NCBI RefSeq assembly: GCF_005222755.1
Contig: NZ_STGD01000013.1
Coordinates: 1 to 64,000 of the forward strand
DNA: 64,000 nt
Source of the DNA: Roseomonas sp. HF4
GTDB taxonomy: Bacteria > Pseudomonadota > Alphaproteobacteria > Acetobacterales > Acetobacteraceae
Direction: 5' to 3'
The translations under genes and the position numbers were made by a program. Positions 13,287 to 22,430 of the stretch are shown piece after piece (position 1 is the first letter of the stretch; every line of letters starts with the position of its first letter). The notes beneath the pieces are model-generated. The model had not been told where the DNA came from and did not search any database. It worked only from the letters and a program-made list of their open reading frames with translations.

Positions 13287-15082
13287 CCGCCGCCTCCTTC
13301 CGGCACCACCTGCCCTTCGGCGCGGAAGCGGCTGTCGACGGGACCACGCGCTTCCGCCTCTGGGCGCCGTCCTCCCCCGCCGTTGCTGTGGTCTTTGCCG
13401 ATGGACGCGATGCACCGATGGCGCCGGAGGCCGGCGGCTGGTTCGTCGTCACGGTGCCGGCACCCCCCGGGACGCGCTATCGCTATCGCGTCGGGCCGGA
13501 TGTGGTGGTCCCGGACCCGGCCTCGCGCGCGCAGGATGGCGACGTGTCGGGCTGGAGCGTCGTGACGGACCCCGGCGCCTTCGCGTGGCTGCATGCCGAA
13601 TGGGCCGGGCGGCCCTGGCACGAGACTGTCCTCTACGAACTGCATCCCGGCGCCTTCGGCGGCTTCCGCGGCGTGATGGCGGAATTGCCGCGCCTAGCGT
13701 GTCTCGGCGTGACGGCGGTTGAGCTGATGCCCGTGGCCGACTTCGCCGGCACGCGCAACTGGGGCTATGACGGCGTGCTGCCCTATGCGCCCGCCGAGGC
13801 CTATGGCACGCCCGACGACCTCAAGGCGCTGGTCGATGCGGCGCATGGCCTCGGGCTGATGGTGTTCCTCGACGTCGTCTACAATCACTTCGGACCGGAG
13901 GGGAACTGGCTGCACGCCTATGCCCCGGGCTTCTTCGCCGAGGGCACGCACACGCCCTGGGGCGCGGCGCTCGATTTCTCGAAGGCGCCGGTGCGCGACT
14001 TCTTCATCGAGAACGCGATCCACTGGATCATGGAGTACCGCTTCGACGGGCTGCGCTTCGACGCGGTGCACGCGATCGAATCCGCGCCGGGCGAGCAGTT
14101 CCTCCAGGAGATGGCGCAGCGCATCCGCGCGGCGGCGGAGCCCGGACGGCACGTCCACCTGGTGCTCGAGCACGACGACAACGCGGCTTCCCACCTTGGG
14201 GCGCATCTCTACGACGCGCAGTGGAACGACGATGGCCATCACTGCCTGCATGTGTTGCTGACCGGCGAGGAGGATGGCTACTACGGCGACTATGCCGAGG
14301 CTCCGGCCGCGATGCTGGCGCGCTGCCTATCCCAAGGCTTCGCCTATCAGGGGGAGCCTTCGCCGCACAGGGGCGGTGAACCGCGCGGGGAGGCCTCGGG
14401 CCACCTGCCGCCCACGACCTTCGTCCTGTTCCTGCAGAACCATGACCAGACGGGAAACCGTGCGATGGGCGAGAGGCTGTCCGTCCTTGCGCCACCCGAA
14501 GCGCTCGACGCGGCGCGGTCGCTGCTGCTCCTCGCGCCCCAGGTGCCGATGCTCTTCATGGGCGAGGAATGGGCGAGCCGACGGCCTTTCCTCTACTTCA
14601 CCGATTTCACCGGCGCGCTCGCCGATGCGGTTCGCGAGGGACGCGCGCGGGAATTCGCACGCTTCGCCGCCTTTGCGGGGGAGGCCGGCCGCGCTGCCAT
14701 TCCCGACCCCAACGACCCTGCGACCTTCGCCGCCTCCCGCACCGATTCACAGGAGGCTGAGGCCGCGCCGCAGGCCGCCGCCCTCGCGCAAACACGAACG
14801 CTGCTCGCGACGCGCCATGCCGAGATCATCCCGCGCCTGCCGGGCGCGGCGGCCCTTGCCGCCGAGGCGATCGGCCGTGCCGCCGTCCGCGCCGCCTGGC
14901 GGATGGGGGATGGCAGCACGCTGCGCGTGCTGTGCAACCTTGGTGCCGAGGCCGTCGCCGTGCCCGCCGACACCGGCACGCCGCTGAACGCGATGCCGGC
15001 GGGCGCCGCGGCATCGCTTGCCGAGGGTCGTCTCGGCGCCTTCTCGACCCTCTGGTTCCTCGATCGGACATCGCCGACATGA
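13283..15082 (+). CDS. treZ: Malto-oligosyltrehalose trehalohydrolase TreZ
   Basis: TreZ cleaves trehalose from the end of the malto-oligosyltrehalose made by TreY. The 599-residue protein has an N-terminal beta domain (TTRFRLWAPSSPAVAVVF), then a GH13_10 barrel: ELHPGAFGGFRG, ELMPVADFAGTRNWGYDGV, VVYNHFGPEGNWL, Asp260 in GLRFDAVHAIES, Glu296 in HLVLEHDDNA and Asp388 in LQNHDQTGNRAMGERL. NHDQTGNRA and FMGEEW are family hallmarks. The ATG overlaps the glgX stop by 4 bases and the stop overlaps malQ by 4 bases. Its partner TreY is separated from it by malQ, rather than adjacent as is common. Confidence 0.95.
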   Translation: MTAASFRHHLPFGAEAAVDGTTRFRLWAPSSPAVAVVFADGRDAPMAPEAGGWFVVTVPAPPGTRYRYRVGPDVVVPDPASRAQDGDVSGWSVVTDPGAFAWLHAEWAGRPWHETVLYELHPGAFGGFRGVMAELPRLACLGVTAVELMPVADFAGTRNWGYDGVLPYAPAEAYGTPDDLKALVDAAHGLGLMVFLDVVYNHFGPEGNWLHAYAPGFFAEGTHTPWGAALDFSKAPVRDFFIENAIHWIMEYRFDGLRFDAVHAIESAPGEQFLQEMAQRIRAAAEPGRHVHLVLEHDDNAASHLGAHLYDAQWNDDGHHCLHVLLTGEEDGYYGDYAEAPAAMLARCLSQGFAYQGEPSPHRGGEPRGEASGHLPPTTFVLFLQNHDQTGNRAMGERLSVLAPPEALDAARSLLLLAPQVPMLFMGEEWASRRPFLYFTDFTGALADAVREGRAREFARFAAFAGEAGRAAIPDPNDPATFAASRTDSQEAEAAPQAAALAQTRTLLATRHAEIIPRLPGAAALAAEAIGRAAVRAAWRMGDGSTLRVLCNLGAEAVAVPADTGTPLNAMPAGAAASLAEGRLGAFSTLWFLDRTSPT

Positions 15083-17223
15083 CCGCGCACGACGATGCCA
15101 TCCTGCGCCTGGCCGAAATCCACGGCTTCGAGACGCAGTGGCACGATTTCATGGGCCGGCACCGCCAGGTGGGCCTCGACACGCTCCGCAGCCTTCTGCG
15201 TGCGGAGGGCGTCGAAATATCCGACCCGGCGGGCGGACTCGCCGAGGCCGTCGAGGTTGCGCGCCGTGCGCCCCTGGCGCCGCGCCTGACCGGCACGGCG
15301 GGCGGCGTGCTCCACATCGCCCTCGCGCTCGATTGCCCGCAGGACCGTGACGTGCCGTGGCGGATCGAATTCACGGACGGCCGCACGCTGGAGGGCACGG
15401 CGATACCGTCCTGCGGCGAGCCGGATCCGCTGCTCGGACAACCGCGTCCGGGCCTCGCGCTGCCGCTGCCCACGACGCCGGGCGAGGCACGGCTGCTGCT
15501 TGGCGGCGCGGTCGCGTCCGAGGCGCGCCTCACCATCGCGCCCCCCGCCTGCTTTCGCGGCGCCCTGGAGGACCGGCGGCTCTGGGGCCTGGGCGTGCAA
15601 CTCTACGGCCTGCGCGCGGCGGGCGCGGGCGGGCTTGGCCACTTCGGCGCCCTGCCCGCGCTCGCGCGCGCAGCGGCGGCGCGCGGCGCCAACGCGCTGG
15701 CGCTCAGCCCGACGCATGCGCTCTTTGCCGCGGATCCGCAGCACTACAGCCCCTATGCGCCGTCGAGCCGCACGCGGCTGAACGGCTGGCTCGCCGATCC
15801 GGGCGGGCTGCCGGAGGCGGGGCAGGTGGCGACGCTATCCGCGGCGCTCGGCCTCGATGCCGCTCTGGCCTCCGCCGAGGAGGAGGAGGAGGTACATTAT
15901 CCGACCGCGGTGCCTTTGCGCCTGTCCCTGCTCCGCGCGCTGCATGCGGGCTTCGCCGCGGCACATCTCGCGCCGCCGACCTCGCTCGGAGAGGAGTTCC
16001 TCGCCTTCCGGCGCGCGGGCGGTGCTGCGCTCGAGGACCATGCGCGGTTCGAGGCGCTGCACGCCTGCCAGTTCCGCGACGATCCCTCCGCCTGGGACTG
16101 GCGGCGATGGCCCGAGGCGCTCCGCGATCCACGCAACGACGCGGTGGCGCGGTTCGCCGCCGCCCATGCAAATGACGTTGCATTCCATGTCTTCCTGCAG
16201 TGGCTCGCGACGCGTCAGCTGCGCACCGCGCAGGAGACGGCACGCGCGGCCGGCATGGCGATCGGACTGGTGACCGACCTCGCGGTCGGCACCCATGCCG
16301 GCGGCAGCCGCGCATGGTCACGCACCGCGGCGCTGCTGGAGGGCGTGTCGATAGGGGCGCCGCCAGACCTGCTCAATCCTCATGGGCAGGACTGGGGGCT
16401 CACGACTTTCGCGCCCGCCCGCCTGGCCGCCCAGGGCTTCGCGCCCTTCATCGAGGACCTCGGCGCCGCCATGGCGCATGCCGGCGGGGTGCGCATCGAC
16501 CACGTCATGGGGCTTGCCCGCATCTGGTGCGTGCCGGAAGGCGAGAGGGCGTCGCATGGCGCCTATCTGCGCTTCCCGGTGGATGACCTGATGCGGATCA
16601 TGGCCGCCGAATCCCACCGGCACGGTACTGTCGTGATCGGCGAGGACCTCGGGACTCTGCCTCACGGCTATCGCGACACATTGGTGCGGAACCACGTCCT
16701 CGGGCTCCGCGTCCTGTTCTTCGAGCGCGATTCCAATGGCGGCTTCGCGCCGCCTGCGCGCTATTCGGCCGAGGCCGTCGCGACCAGCACGACGCACGAC
16801 ATGCCGACGCTGGCTGGCTGGTGGCGCGGTGCCGATATCGGGCTGCGCGCCGGACTCGGCCTGCTGCCCGAGGGCAGCGACGAGGCTGCGGAGCACCGCA
16901 CGCGCGAAGGCGAGCGCTCGGCCCTGTGGCACGCCCTCCGGACGGAGGCAGGCGCCGAGGGCGACAGGCCCGACGCGCCGGACGAAAGGCTGGGCGCCGC
17001 CGTCGCGCACTTCCTGGGCCAGGCGCCCTCCGCGCTCGTGATGCTGCCGATCGAGGACGCCCTCCTCGTCGAGCCGCAGGTGAACCTGCCCGGCACGACG
17101 GAGGAACATCCCAACTGGCGCCGCCGGCTGCCCAGGGCGGCCGAGGTCCTGCTCGCTGAAGCGCCGGCGACGGGCATCCTCGATGCCCTGGCCGCGTCGC
17201 GCAGGAAGGCCGACAGACGGTGA
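15079..17223 (+). CDS. malQ: 4-alpha-glucanotransferase (amylomaltase) MalQ
   Basis: MalQ disproportionates linear malto-oligosaccharides, transferring glucanosyl chains and releasing glucose; it clears chains too short for TreY. The 714-residue GH77 protein has the conserved YSPYAPSSR near residue 223, nucleophile Asp474 in VRIDHVMGLARIWCVPEG, acid/base Glu522 in VIGEDLGTLP and Asp574 in STTHDMPTLAGWW. An N-terminal extension of roughly 180 residues precedes the barrel, as in many proteobacterial MalQ. The start overlaps the treZ stop (ATGA) and the TGA stop overlaps the GTG of treY, so expression is probably coupled on both sides. Confidence 0.94.
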   Translation: MTAHDDAILRLAEIHGFETQWHDFMGRHRQVGLDTLRSLLRAEGVEISDPAGGLAEAVEVARRAPLAPRLTGTAGGVLHIALALDCPQDRDVPWRIEFTDGRTLEGTAIPSCGEPDPLLGQPRPGLALPLPTTPGEARLLLGGAVASEARLTIAPPACFRGALEDRRLWGLGVQLYGLRAAGAGGLGHFGALPALARAAAARGANALALSPTHALFAADPQHYSPYAPSSRTRLNGWLADPGGLPEAGQVATLSAALGLDAALASAEEEEEVHYPTAVPLRLSLLRALHAGFAAAHLAPPTSLGEEFLAFRRAGGAALEDHARFEALHACQFRDDPSAWDWRRWPEALRDPRNDAVARFAAAHANDVAFHVFLQWLATRQLRTAQETARAAGMAIGLVTDLAVGTHAGGSRAWSRTAALLEGVSIGAPPDLLNPHGQDWGLTTFAPARLAAQGFAPFIEDLGAAMAHAGGVRIDHVMGLARIWCVPEGERASHGAYLRFPVDDLMRIMAAESHRHGTVVIGEDLGTLPHGYRDTLVRNHVLGLRVLFFERDSNGGFAPPARYSAEAVATSTTHDMPTLAGWWRGADIGLRAGLGLLPEGSDEAAEHRTREGERSALWHALRTEAGAEGDRPDAPDERLGAAVAHFLGQAPSALVMLPIEDALLVEPQVNLPGTTEEHPNWRRRLPRAAEVLLAEAPATGILDALAASRRKADRR

Positions 17224-20018
17224 CGCCGACCGCGACATACCGGCTGCAGTTTCACGACGGCTTCGGGTTTGCGGATGCCCGCGCGGTCGTGCCCTATCTC
17301 GACGCGCTCGGGATCTCGCACGTCTATGCATCGCCAGTGCTGGCGGCGCGCCCGGGGTCCCCGCACGGCTACGACATCATCGACCATGGGCGGATCAGCG
17401 ACGCGCTTGGTGGTATGGAGGGCCTGCGCGCGCTCTCGTCGGATCTGCGCGCGCGCGGGATGGGGTTGCTGCTCGACATCGTGCCGAATCACATGGGGGT
17501 CGGCGGAGCGGACAACGCGCTCTGGCTCGATGTCCTGGAGTGGGGGCGCGCCAGCCCCTACGCGACCTGGTTCGACATCGACTGGACGCCGGCGGATGCG
17601 CGTCTGAACGGGCGCGTGCTGGCGCCCTTCCTCGGCGCGCCATACGGAGACGCGCTCGCCGCGGGCGACCTCGTGCTGCGCCTCGAGCCGCACGAGGGCA
17701 GCCTGTCGGTCTGGTATCACGAGCATCGCTTTCCGGTGGCGGCGCGCGACTATGGTGGGATCCTTCCCGAGCCGCCGACGGGCGATGCGGTGCTCGACGC
17801 CGCGGTTTCGGCATGGCGGCACCTGGCGCGCGCGCCGCGCAGCCAGCACCGCGCGCGCGCGACAGCCGCCCGGCGCGCATTGGCCGAGGCGCTGCAGGGC
17901 CCCGCAGCGGCCTCGATCGTCTTCGCGCGCCTGGCGCGGTATGACGCGGCCACCGATGGCGGTGCGGCCCTGCACGCGCTGCTTGAGCGGCAGTCTTACA
18001 GGCTCTGCTGGTGGCGCGCAGCATCCGACGAGATCAATTACCGCCGGTTCTTCGATATCAACGGGCTGGCCGGCTTCCGGGTCGAATTGCCTGGCGCCTT
18101 CGAGGCGGCGCACGGGCTGCTGCTCGACCTCTGGGCAGAGGGGCTGATCGACGGCGTCCGCATCGATCACGTCGACGGTCTCGCCGATCCGCGCGCATAT
18201 TGCCGCAAGCTGCGCCGGCGCATGGAGGCGCGCGCGCCCGAGCGCCCGGCAGGCCTGGCGCGCGAGCCCTGGATCCTGGTCGAGAAGATTCTCGCGCGGC
18301 ACGAGCATCTGCCTGCCGAATGGCAGACGGACGGTACCACGGGCTACGAGGTCATGGACCGCATCGGCGCATTGCTGCACGACGCGGCGGCAGAACCGCT
18401 GCTGGACGCTGCCTGGGCGGATACGGCACCGGATCTGTCCGACTTCCACGCGGTCGAACGCGCGGCGCGCGCGCAGATCCTGTCGGACTATCTGGCGGCG
18501 GAACTCGCCGGCGCAGCGCTGCACGTCCATCGTGTCCTGCAGGGCGACCTCGGCACGCGCGACTTCACGCTGACTGCTGTGCGCCGCGTGCTGCGCGCGA
18601 TCGTGATCGAGTTCCCGACATATCGGACCTATGCCTCGCTCTCCGGTGGGCGCGGGGCGGATGCCTACGTGCTGGACTGGGCATTCAGCCGCGCTGCCCG
18701 CCGGCTGCGCGCGACGCAGCACGAATTGCTCGCGCGCGTCCGTCCGATCCTGTCCGGCGAGGCGCTGCGCCGCGCGAAGCCCGGTGCCGAACGGCACGAC
18801 GCTCTGCAGGCGATACGCCGCTTCCAGCAACTCACGGGGCCGGTTGCGGCCAAGTCGGTGGAGGACACGGCGTTCTACCGCTACCTGAGGCTCATTTCGC
18901 GCAACGAGGTGGGCTCGGATCCGTTGCAGCTCTCGGTGACACGAACTGCGTTCCACCGCTTCATGCGCAGCCGCCGGCGCACGCCGCTCGCGCTCTCGGG
19001 TGGGGCGACGCATGACCACAAGCGCGGCGAGGATGTGCGGGCGCGGCTGGCCGTACTGACGGAGGATGCCGCGGGATGGGCGGCGACCACCGAACGCTGG
19101 CGCCGCATGAATGCGCCGCTGCGCGCAACCCTGGACACCACCGTCGCGCCCGATCCGGCGGACGAGTTGCACATCTACCAGACGTTGCTCGGCGCCTGGC
19201 CGATGGGTCTCGATGCCGACGACCGTCGGGGCGTCGCGGCCTTCCTCGCGCGGGTTGAGGGCTGGCTTGTGAAGGCGCTGCGCGAAGGCAAGCGCCACAG
19301 CGACTGGGCCCTGCCGGACCCTGCCTACGAGGGGTCCTGCCTTGGCTTCCTGCGCGCCGCGATGGACCCGGCGCGCCCGCAGCGCTTCGACCGCGATGTC
19401 GCGGCGAAGGCCGCCACGATCGCAGCCGCCGGCGCGGCCAAGGGCCTGCTGCAGACGGCGCTGAAATGCATCGCGCCCGGCGTGCCTGACACCTACCAGG
19501 GTACGGAGTTCTGGGACCTGTCGCTGGTCGACCCGGACAACAGGCGCCCGGTGGACTTCGCCGCGCGCGCCGCGGCCCTGGAGCGAGCCGCTTCGCCTGC
19601 GGCGTGGCATGACGAGGCCGTAAAGCTGGCCTGGACGGCCGCTCTGCTGGGTCTGCGGCGGTCCCGCCCGGCGCTGTTCCTCGACGGCACCTGGCTTCCC
19701 GTCAACTGCCGCGGGCCGCTGCGTGAGCGTGTCGTCGGCGTTGCACGGGTGGCAGGGGATGAGGCGGTACTCCTCGTCGGCCTGCTGCACCCGACCGGCC
19801 TGCTGGAGCCGGGCAGCCTTGCGCCGGTCCGCGGCGCCGCACTCGGCGCGACGACCCTGGTCCTCCCGGCGGCGATCTCGGGGCGGCGGGGCTGGCGCAT
19901 CCTCCGTCCCGGGTGTCCGGCCGAGGATGGGGTGCCGGGCCTGCGGCTCGTGCGCCTGCTGGAGGGCGCGCCGGTGGCGATCGCGACAACGACGCCCTCC
20001 ACGACCCTGGAGGCCTGA
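17220..20018 (+). CDS. treY: Malto-oligosyltrehalose synthase TreY
   Basis: TreY isomerises the reducing-end alpha-1,4 bond of malto-oligosaccharides to alpha,alpha-1,1, giving the TreZ substrate. The 932-residue GH13_26 protein has TATYRLQFHDGFGFADAR at the N-terminus, HGYDIIDH, LLLDIVPNHMGVG, Asp316 in GVRIDHVDGLADPRAYC, Glu355 in ILVEKILARHEHLP and KSVEDTAFYRY, all typical of TreY. The start is GTG 17220, overlapping the malQ stop by 4 bases (GTGA). It is the last gene of the operon: a 143-base gap and a G+C hairpin follow before soxX. Confidence 0.95.
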   Translation: MTPTATYRLQFHDGFGFADARAVVPYLDALGISHVYASPVLAARPGSPHGYDIIDHGRISDALGGMEGLRALSSDLRARGMGLLLDIVPNHMGVGGADNALWLDVLEWGRASPYATWFDIDWTPADARLNGRVLAPFLGAPYGDALAAGDLVLRLEPHEGSLSVWYHEHRFPVAARDYGGILPEPPTGDAVLDAAVSAWRHLARAPRSQHRARATAARRALAEALQGPAAASIVFARLARYDAATDGGAALHALLERQSYRLCWWRAASDEINYRRFFDINGLAGFRVELPGAFEAAHGLLLDLWAEGLIDGVRIDHVDGLADPRAYCRKLRRRMEARAPERPAGLAREPWILVEKILARHEHLPAEWQTDGTTGYEVMDRIGALLHDAAAEPLLDAAWADTAPDLSDFHAVERAARAQILSDYLAAELAGAALHVHRVLQGDLGTRDFTLTAVRRVLRAIVIEFPTYRTYASLSGGRGADAYVLDWAFSRAARRLRATQHELLARVRPILSGEALRRAKPGAERHDALQAIRRFQQLTGPVAAKSVEDTAFYRYLRLISRNEVGSDPLQLSVTRTAFHRFMRSRRRTPLALSGGATHDHKRGEDVRARLAVLTEDAAGWAATTERWRRMNAPLRATLDTTVAPDPADELHIYQTLLGAWPMGLDADDRRGVAAFLARVEGWLVKALREGKRHSDWALPDPAYEGSCLGFLRAAMDPARPQRFDRDVAAKAATIAAAGAAKGLLQTALKCIAPGVPDTYQGTEFWDLSLVDPDNRRPVDFAARAAALERAASPAAWHDEAVKLAWTAALLGLRRSRPALFLDGTWLPVNCRGPLRERVVGVARVAGDEAVLLVGLLHPTGLLEPGSLAPVRGAALGATTLVLPAAISGRRGWRILRPGCPAEDGVPGLRLVRLLEGAPVAIATTTPSTTLEA

Positions 20019-20030
20019 CGGGACCACGAG

Positions 20031-20045
20031 GCCCGCCTTGCGGGC
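20031..20045 (+). terminator. Hairpin after treY (possible terminator)
   Basis: GCCCGC-CTT-GCGGGC forms a perfect six-pair stem with a three-base loop 13 bases after the treY stop. No run of T follows, so it is at best a weak intrinsic terminator or an mRNA 3'-end stabiliser. It lies in the short gap separating the alpha-glucan operon from the Sox genes. Confidence 0.35.
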
Positions 20046-20161
20046 ACCCGGGACCCGAACGCCGGAAAATCGACTGCCGATGACGCCCCGCGCGAAGTGA
20101 CCCCTTGCGCGATGAGGGATCCGTATGCTCGAATATAAGAAAATACTAACAAGGAGAGGGC

Positions 20162-20620
20162 ATGCGGTTCGGTTCGATGCCGATTCTAGGTGCGGCCATG
20201 CTCGCGGCGACGGCGCTTTGCGTGCCGGCGGCGGCGCAGACGGCCGCGCTCGTGCCGTTCGCCGTCGTGGACGATGCCATTCCGCTGCCGCTGACGACAA
20301 CGGGTGGCGATGCGGCCCGGGGCCGGGCACTCGCCCTCGACCGCTCCAAAGGCAACTGCGTGACCTGCCATGAATTGCCGGTCTCCGCCGACTTCCAGGG
20401 CAATCTCGGCCCACCGCTGACCGGCGTGGCGGACCGCTACTCGATCGGCGAACTCCGCCTGCGGGTCGTCGACAGCAAGCGCAACAACGCAGAGAGCAAC
20501 ATGCCCCCCTACTACCGGGTGGAAGGCCTGACCGGCGTGCGCCGCGACTGGGCTGGCCGCCCGATCCTGACCGCGCAGGAGGTCGAGGACGTGCTCGCCT
20601 ACCTGATGACCCTCAGATGA
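20162..20620 (+). CDS. soxX: Sulfur oxidation c-type cytochrome SoxX
   Basis: SoxX is the monohaem partner of SoxA; SoxAX oxidatively couples thiosulfate to the SoxY carrier cysteine in the periplasm. The 152-residue precursor has a Sec signal peptide (LGAAMLAATALCVPAAAQ) and one haem site, CVTCH, followed by NLGPPLTGVADRYSI and ESNMPPYYRVEGL, whose Met is the likely distal haem ligand. A strong ribosome site AAGGAG lies at 20151-20156, 5 bases before the ATG. The stop overlaps or nearly abuts soxY. Gene order soxX-Y-Z-A-B is the common one, which fixes the assignment. Confidence 0.94.
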   Translation: MRFGSMPILGAAMLAATALCVPAAAQTAALVPFAVVDDAIPLPLTTTGGDAARGRALALDRSKGNCVTCHELPVSADFQGNLGPPLTGVADRYSIGELRLRVVDSKRNNAESNMPPYYRVEGLTGVRRDWAGRPILTAQEVEDVLAYLMTLR

Positions 20621-20637
20621 GACGAACGGAGACCGCC

Positions 20638-21099
20638 ATGCACGCCGCCCCCACCCCATCGCGCCGCGTGATGCTGGCGCTTGCCGCCGGAGGGGTCGCG
20701 ATAAGCCTGCTGCCGCGCCCGGCTTCCGCGCAGCTGGCCGCGCCCACCCAGGCCGCGATCGACCGCATCCGTGGCGGCCGCACGCCGCAGGAAGGGCGCG
20801 TGACGCTGCGCCTGCCGCCGATCGCCGAGAACGGCAATACGGTGCCGATGACCGTCTCGGTCGAGAGCCCGATGACGGCCGCCGACCACGTCAAGACGAT
20901 CTACGTCTTCGCCGACAAGAACCCGACGCCGGACCTCGCGACCTTCCACCTGACGCCGGCCATGGGCCGCGCCAGCGTGGATACCCGCATCCGCCTTGGC
21001 ACGACGCAGGACGTCGTCGCCATCGCCGAGATGAGCGACGGCAACCTGTTCATGACGCGCGCCGAGGTGAAGGTCACCATCGGCGGCTGCGGCGGCTGA
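20638..21099 (+). CDS. soxY: Thiosulfate oxidation carrier protein SoxY
   Basis: SoxY carries sulfur intermediates covalently on the Cys of its C-terminal swinging arm. The 153-residue precursor ends in KVTIGGCGG, the invariant GGCGG motif. The N-terminus has a twin-arginine-like signal (SRRVMLALAAGGVAISLLP), consistent with export as a folded SoxYZ complex. The ATG at 20638 is chosen because GGAG lies 6 bases upstream; an in-frame ATG at 20617 overlaps the soxX stop (ATGA) and would add seven residues before the signal peptide. Confidence 0.95.
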   Translation: MHAAPTPSRRVMLALAAGGVAISLLPRPASAQLAAPTQAAIDRIRGGRTPQEGRVTLRLPPIAENGNTVPMTVSVESPMTAADHVKTIYVFADKNPTPDLATFHLTPAMGRASVDTRIRLGTTQDVVAIAEMSDGNLFMTRAEVKVTIGGCGG

Positions 21100-21117
21100 G
21101 CGCGAAGGAGAACCACC

Positions 21118-21450
21118 ATGGCCGCACCCATCGGACAGCCCCGCGTCCGCATCCCCGCCCAGGCCCGCGCCGGCGAGGTGATCGATATCCGCACCCTGAT
21201 CTCCCACATCATGGAGACCGGGCAGCGCCGCGACCAGGCCGGCGCCATCATCCCGCGCGACATCATCAAGCGCTTCGAGGCGAAGTTCGAAGGCCAGCTC
21301 GTCTTCGCCATGGACCTGGCGCCGGCGATCTCGGCGAACCCATACATCGCCTTCCCCTTCAAGGTGGAAAAGGCGGGCAGCTTCGAGTTCACCTGGACCA
21401 ACGACGCCGGCGAGGAACGCAAGGCGACCAACGACATCAAGCTGGCCTGA
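21118..21450 (+). CDS. soxZ: Thiosulfate oxidation carrier complex protein SoxZ
   Basis: SoxZ is the small partner of SoxY; it has no signal peptide of its own and is expected to be exported with SoxY. The 110-residue protein shows the family pattern GQPRVRIPAQARAGEVIDIR, LISHIMETGQRRD, NPYIAFPFKVEKAG and the end FTWTNDAGEERKATNDIKL. GAAGGAGAA precedes the ATG. It sits 18 bases after soxY and 10 bases before soxA, so the four genes form one operon. Confidence 0.95.
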   Translation: MAAPIGQPRVRIPAQARAGEVIDIRTLISHIMETGQRRDQAGAIIPRDIIKRFEAKFEGQLVFAMDLAPAISANPYIAFPFKVEKAGSFEFTWTNDAGEERKATNDIKLA

Positions 21451-21460
21451 GGCACCTGCC

Positions 21461-22258
21461 ATGTGGAAGGCGGCAGGGCTGACGATCGGGACGGCGGCGC
21501 TGGCGGTGGGCATCGCCTTCGCGCAGTCCGGCGCGCCCGAGCCGCAGCGCGCGATCCCGGACCCGCAATCGGGCCGCCACTTCGCCACGCCCGAGACGAT
21601 CGCCATCCAGGACGACGACTTCCAGAACCCGGCGATGCTCTGGGCCGAGGAAGGCGAGGCCGCCTGGAGCCGGGTCGAGGGCACCGCAGGGCAGTCCTGC
21701 GCATCCTGCCACACCGACGCGACACAGACGATGCGCGGCGTGCGCGCGCGCATGCCGGCGTATCACCCGCGCCTCAATCGTGTCGTGACGCTCGAGCAGC
21801 AGATCAACATCTGCCGCACGGAACGCATGGGCGCCGCCGCGCTGCCCATCGACAGCCGGCCGCTGAACGCCATGACCACCTTTGTCGCGCTGCAGTCGCG
21901 CGGCATGCCGGTGGCGGTGGACATCGCGGGCCCGGCGCGCGCCTTCTTCGACCGCGGCGAGGCGTTCTACAACACGCGCCGCGGCCAACTCGACATGCGC
22001 TGCGGGTCCTGCCACGAGGACAATTATGGCCGGTCCCTGCGCGCCGACCTCCTCTCGCAGGGCATGAGCAACGGCTTCCCGACCTATCGGCTCAAGGAAC
22101 AGCGGGTGATCAGCCTGCAGTTCCGCCTGCAGGGCTGCGTCAACGACGTGCGCGGGGAGGCGCCGCTGCTCGGCGGCGAGGAGTTCACCAACCTCGAATT
22201 CTACCTGGCGTGGCGGGCGCAGGGCCTGCCGGTCGAGAGCCCCTCCGTCCGTCGCTGA
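21461..22258 (+). CDS. soxA: L-cysteine S-thiosulfotransferase subunit SoxA
   Basis: SoxA is the catalytic cytochrome of SoxAX. The 265-residue precursor has a signal peptide (AAGLTIGTAALAVGIAFAQ) and two CxxCH haem sites, CASCH at about residue 86 and CGSCH at about residue 184, so it belongs to the dihaem class. The region RLQGCVNDVRGEAPLLGG contains the Cys that acts as active-site haem ligand in characterised SoxA proteins (cysteine persulfide). A 172-base intergenic region containing a large inverted repeat follows before soxB. Confidence 0.93.
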   Translation: MWKAAGLTIGTAALAVGIAFAQSGAPEPQRAIPDPQSGRHFATPETIAIQDDDFQNPAMLWAEEGEAAWSRVEGTAGQSCASCHTDATQTMRGVRARMPAYHPRLNRVVTLEQQINICRTERMGAAALPIDSRPLNAMTTFVALQSRGMPVAVDIAGPARAFFDRGEAFYNTRRGQLDMRCGSCHEDNYGRSLRADLLSQGMSNGFPTYRLKEQRVISLQFRLQGCVNDVRGEAPLLGGEEFTNLEFYLAWRAQGLPVESPSVRR

Positions 22259-22260
22259 GG

Positions 22261-22397
22261 GACCGTTCGAGAATGCCGGCAGCGGCCCGCTCCCCCTCCC
22301 GTCCGCCTATCCAGGATACTGACGTTCGGTGGACGGGTGGGGGAGCGGGCCGCTGCCGGACTTCGGAATGCGCCCGAGGGCGTGGTCTCGAACGGTC
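22261..22397. repeat. Large compound inverted repeat between soxA and soxB
   Basis: An outer 12-bp perfect inverted repeat pairs 22261-22272 (GACCGTTCGAGA) with 22386-22397. Inside it, a 29-bp arm at 22276-22304 pairs with 22331-22359 with one mismatch, across a 26-base loop. A third small palindrome, CGCCC-GA-GGGCG, lies at 22371-22382. The element starts two bases after the soxA stop and ends 33 bases before the soxB start. It can form a very stable RNA structure, or be a MITE-like palindromic insertion. No T-run follows the stem and no clear target duplication is visible. Confidence 0.8.
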
Positions 22398-22430
22398 TCC
22401 GAGGCAGCGGGCGCAGGGCGGAGGACACGC

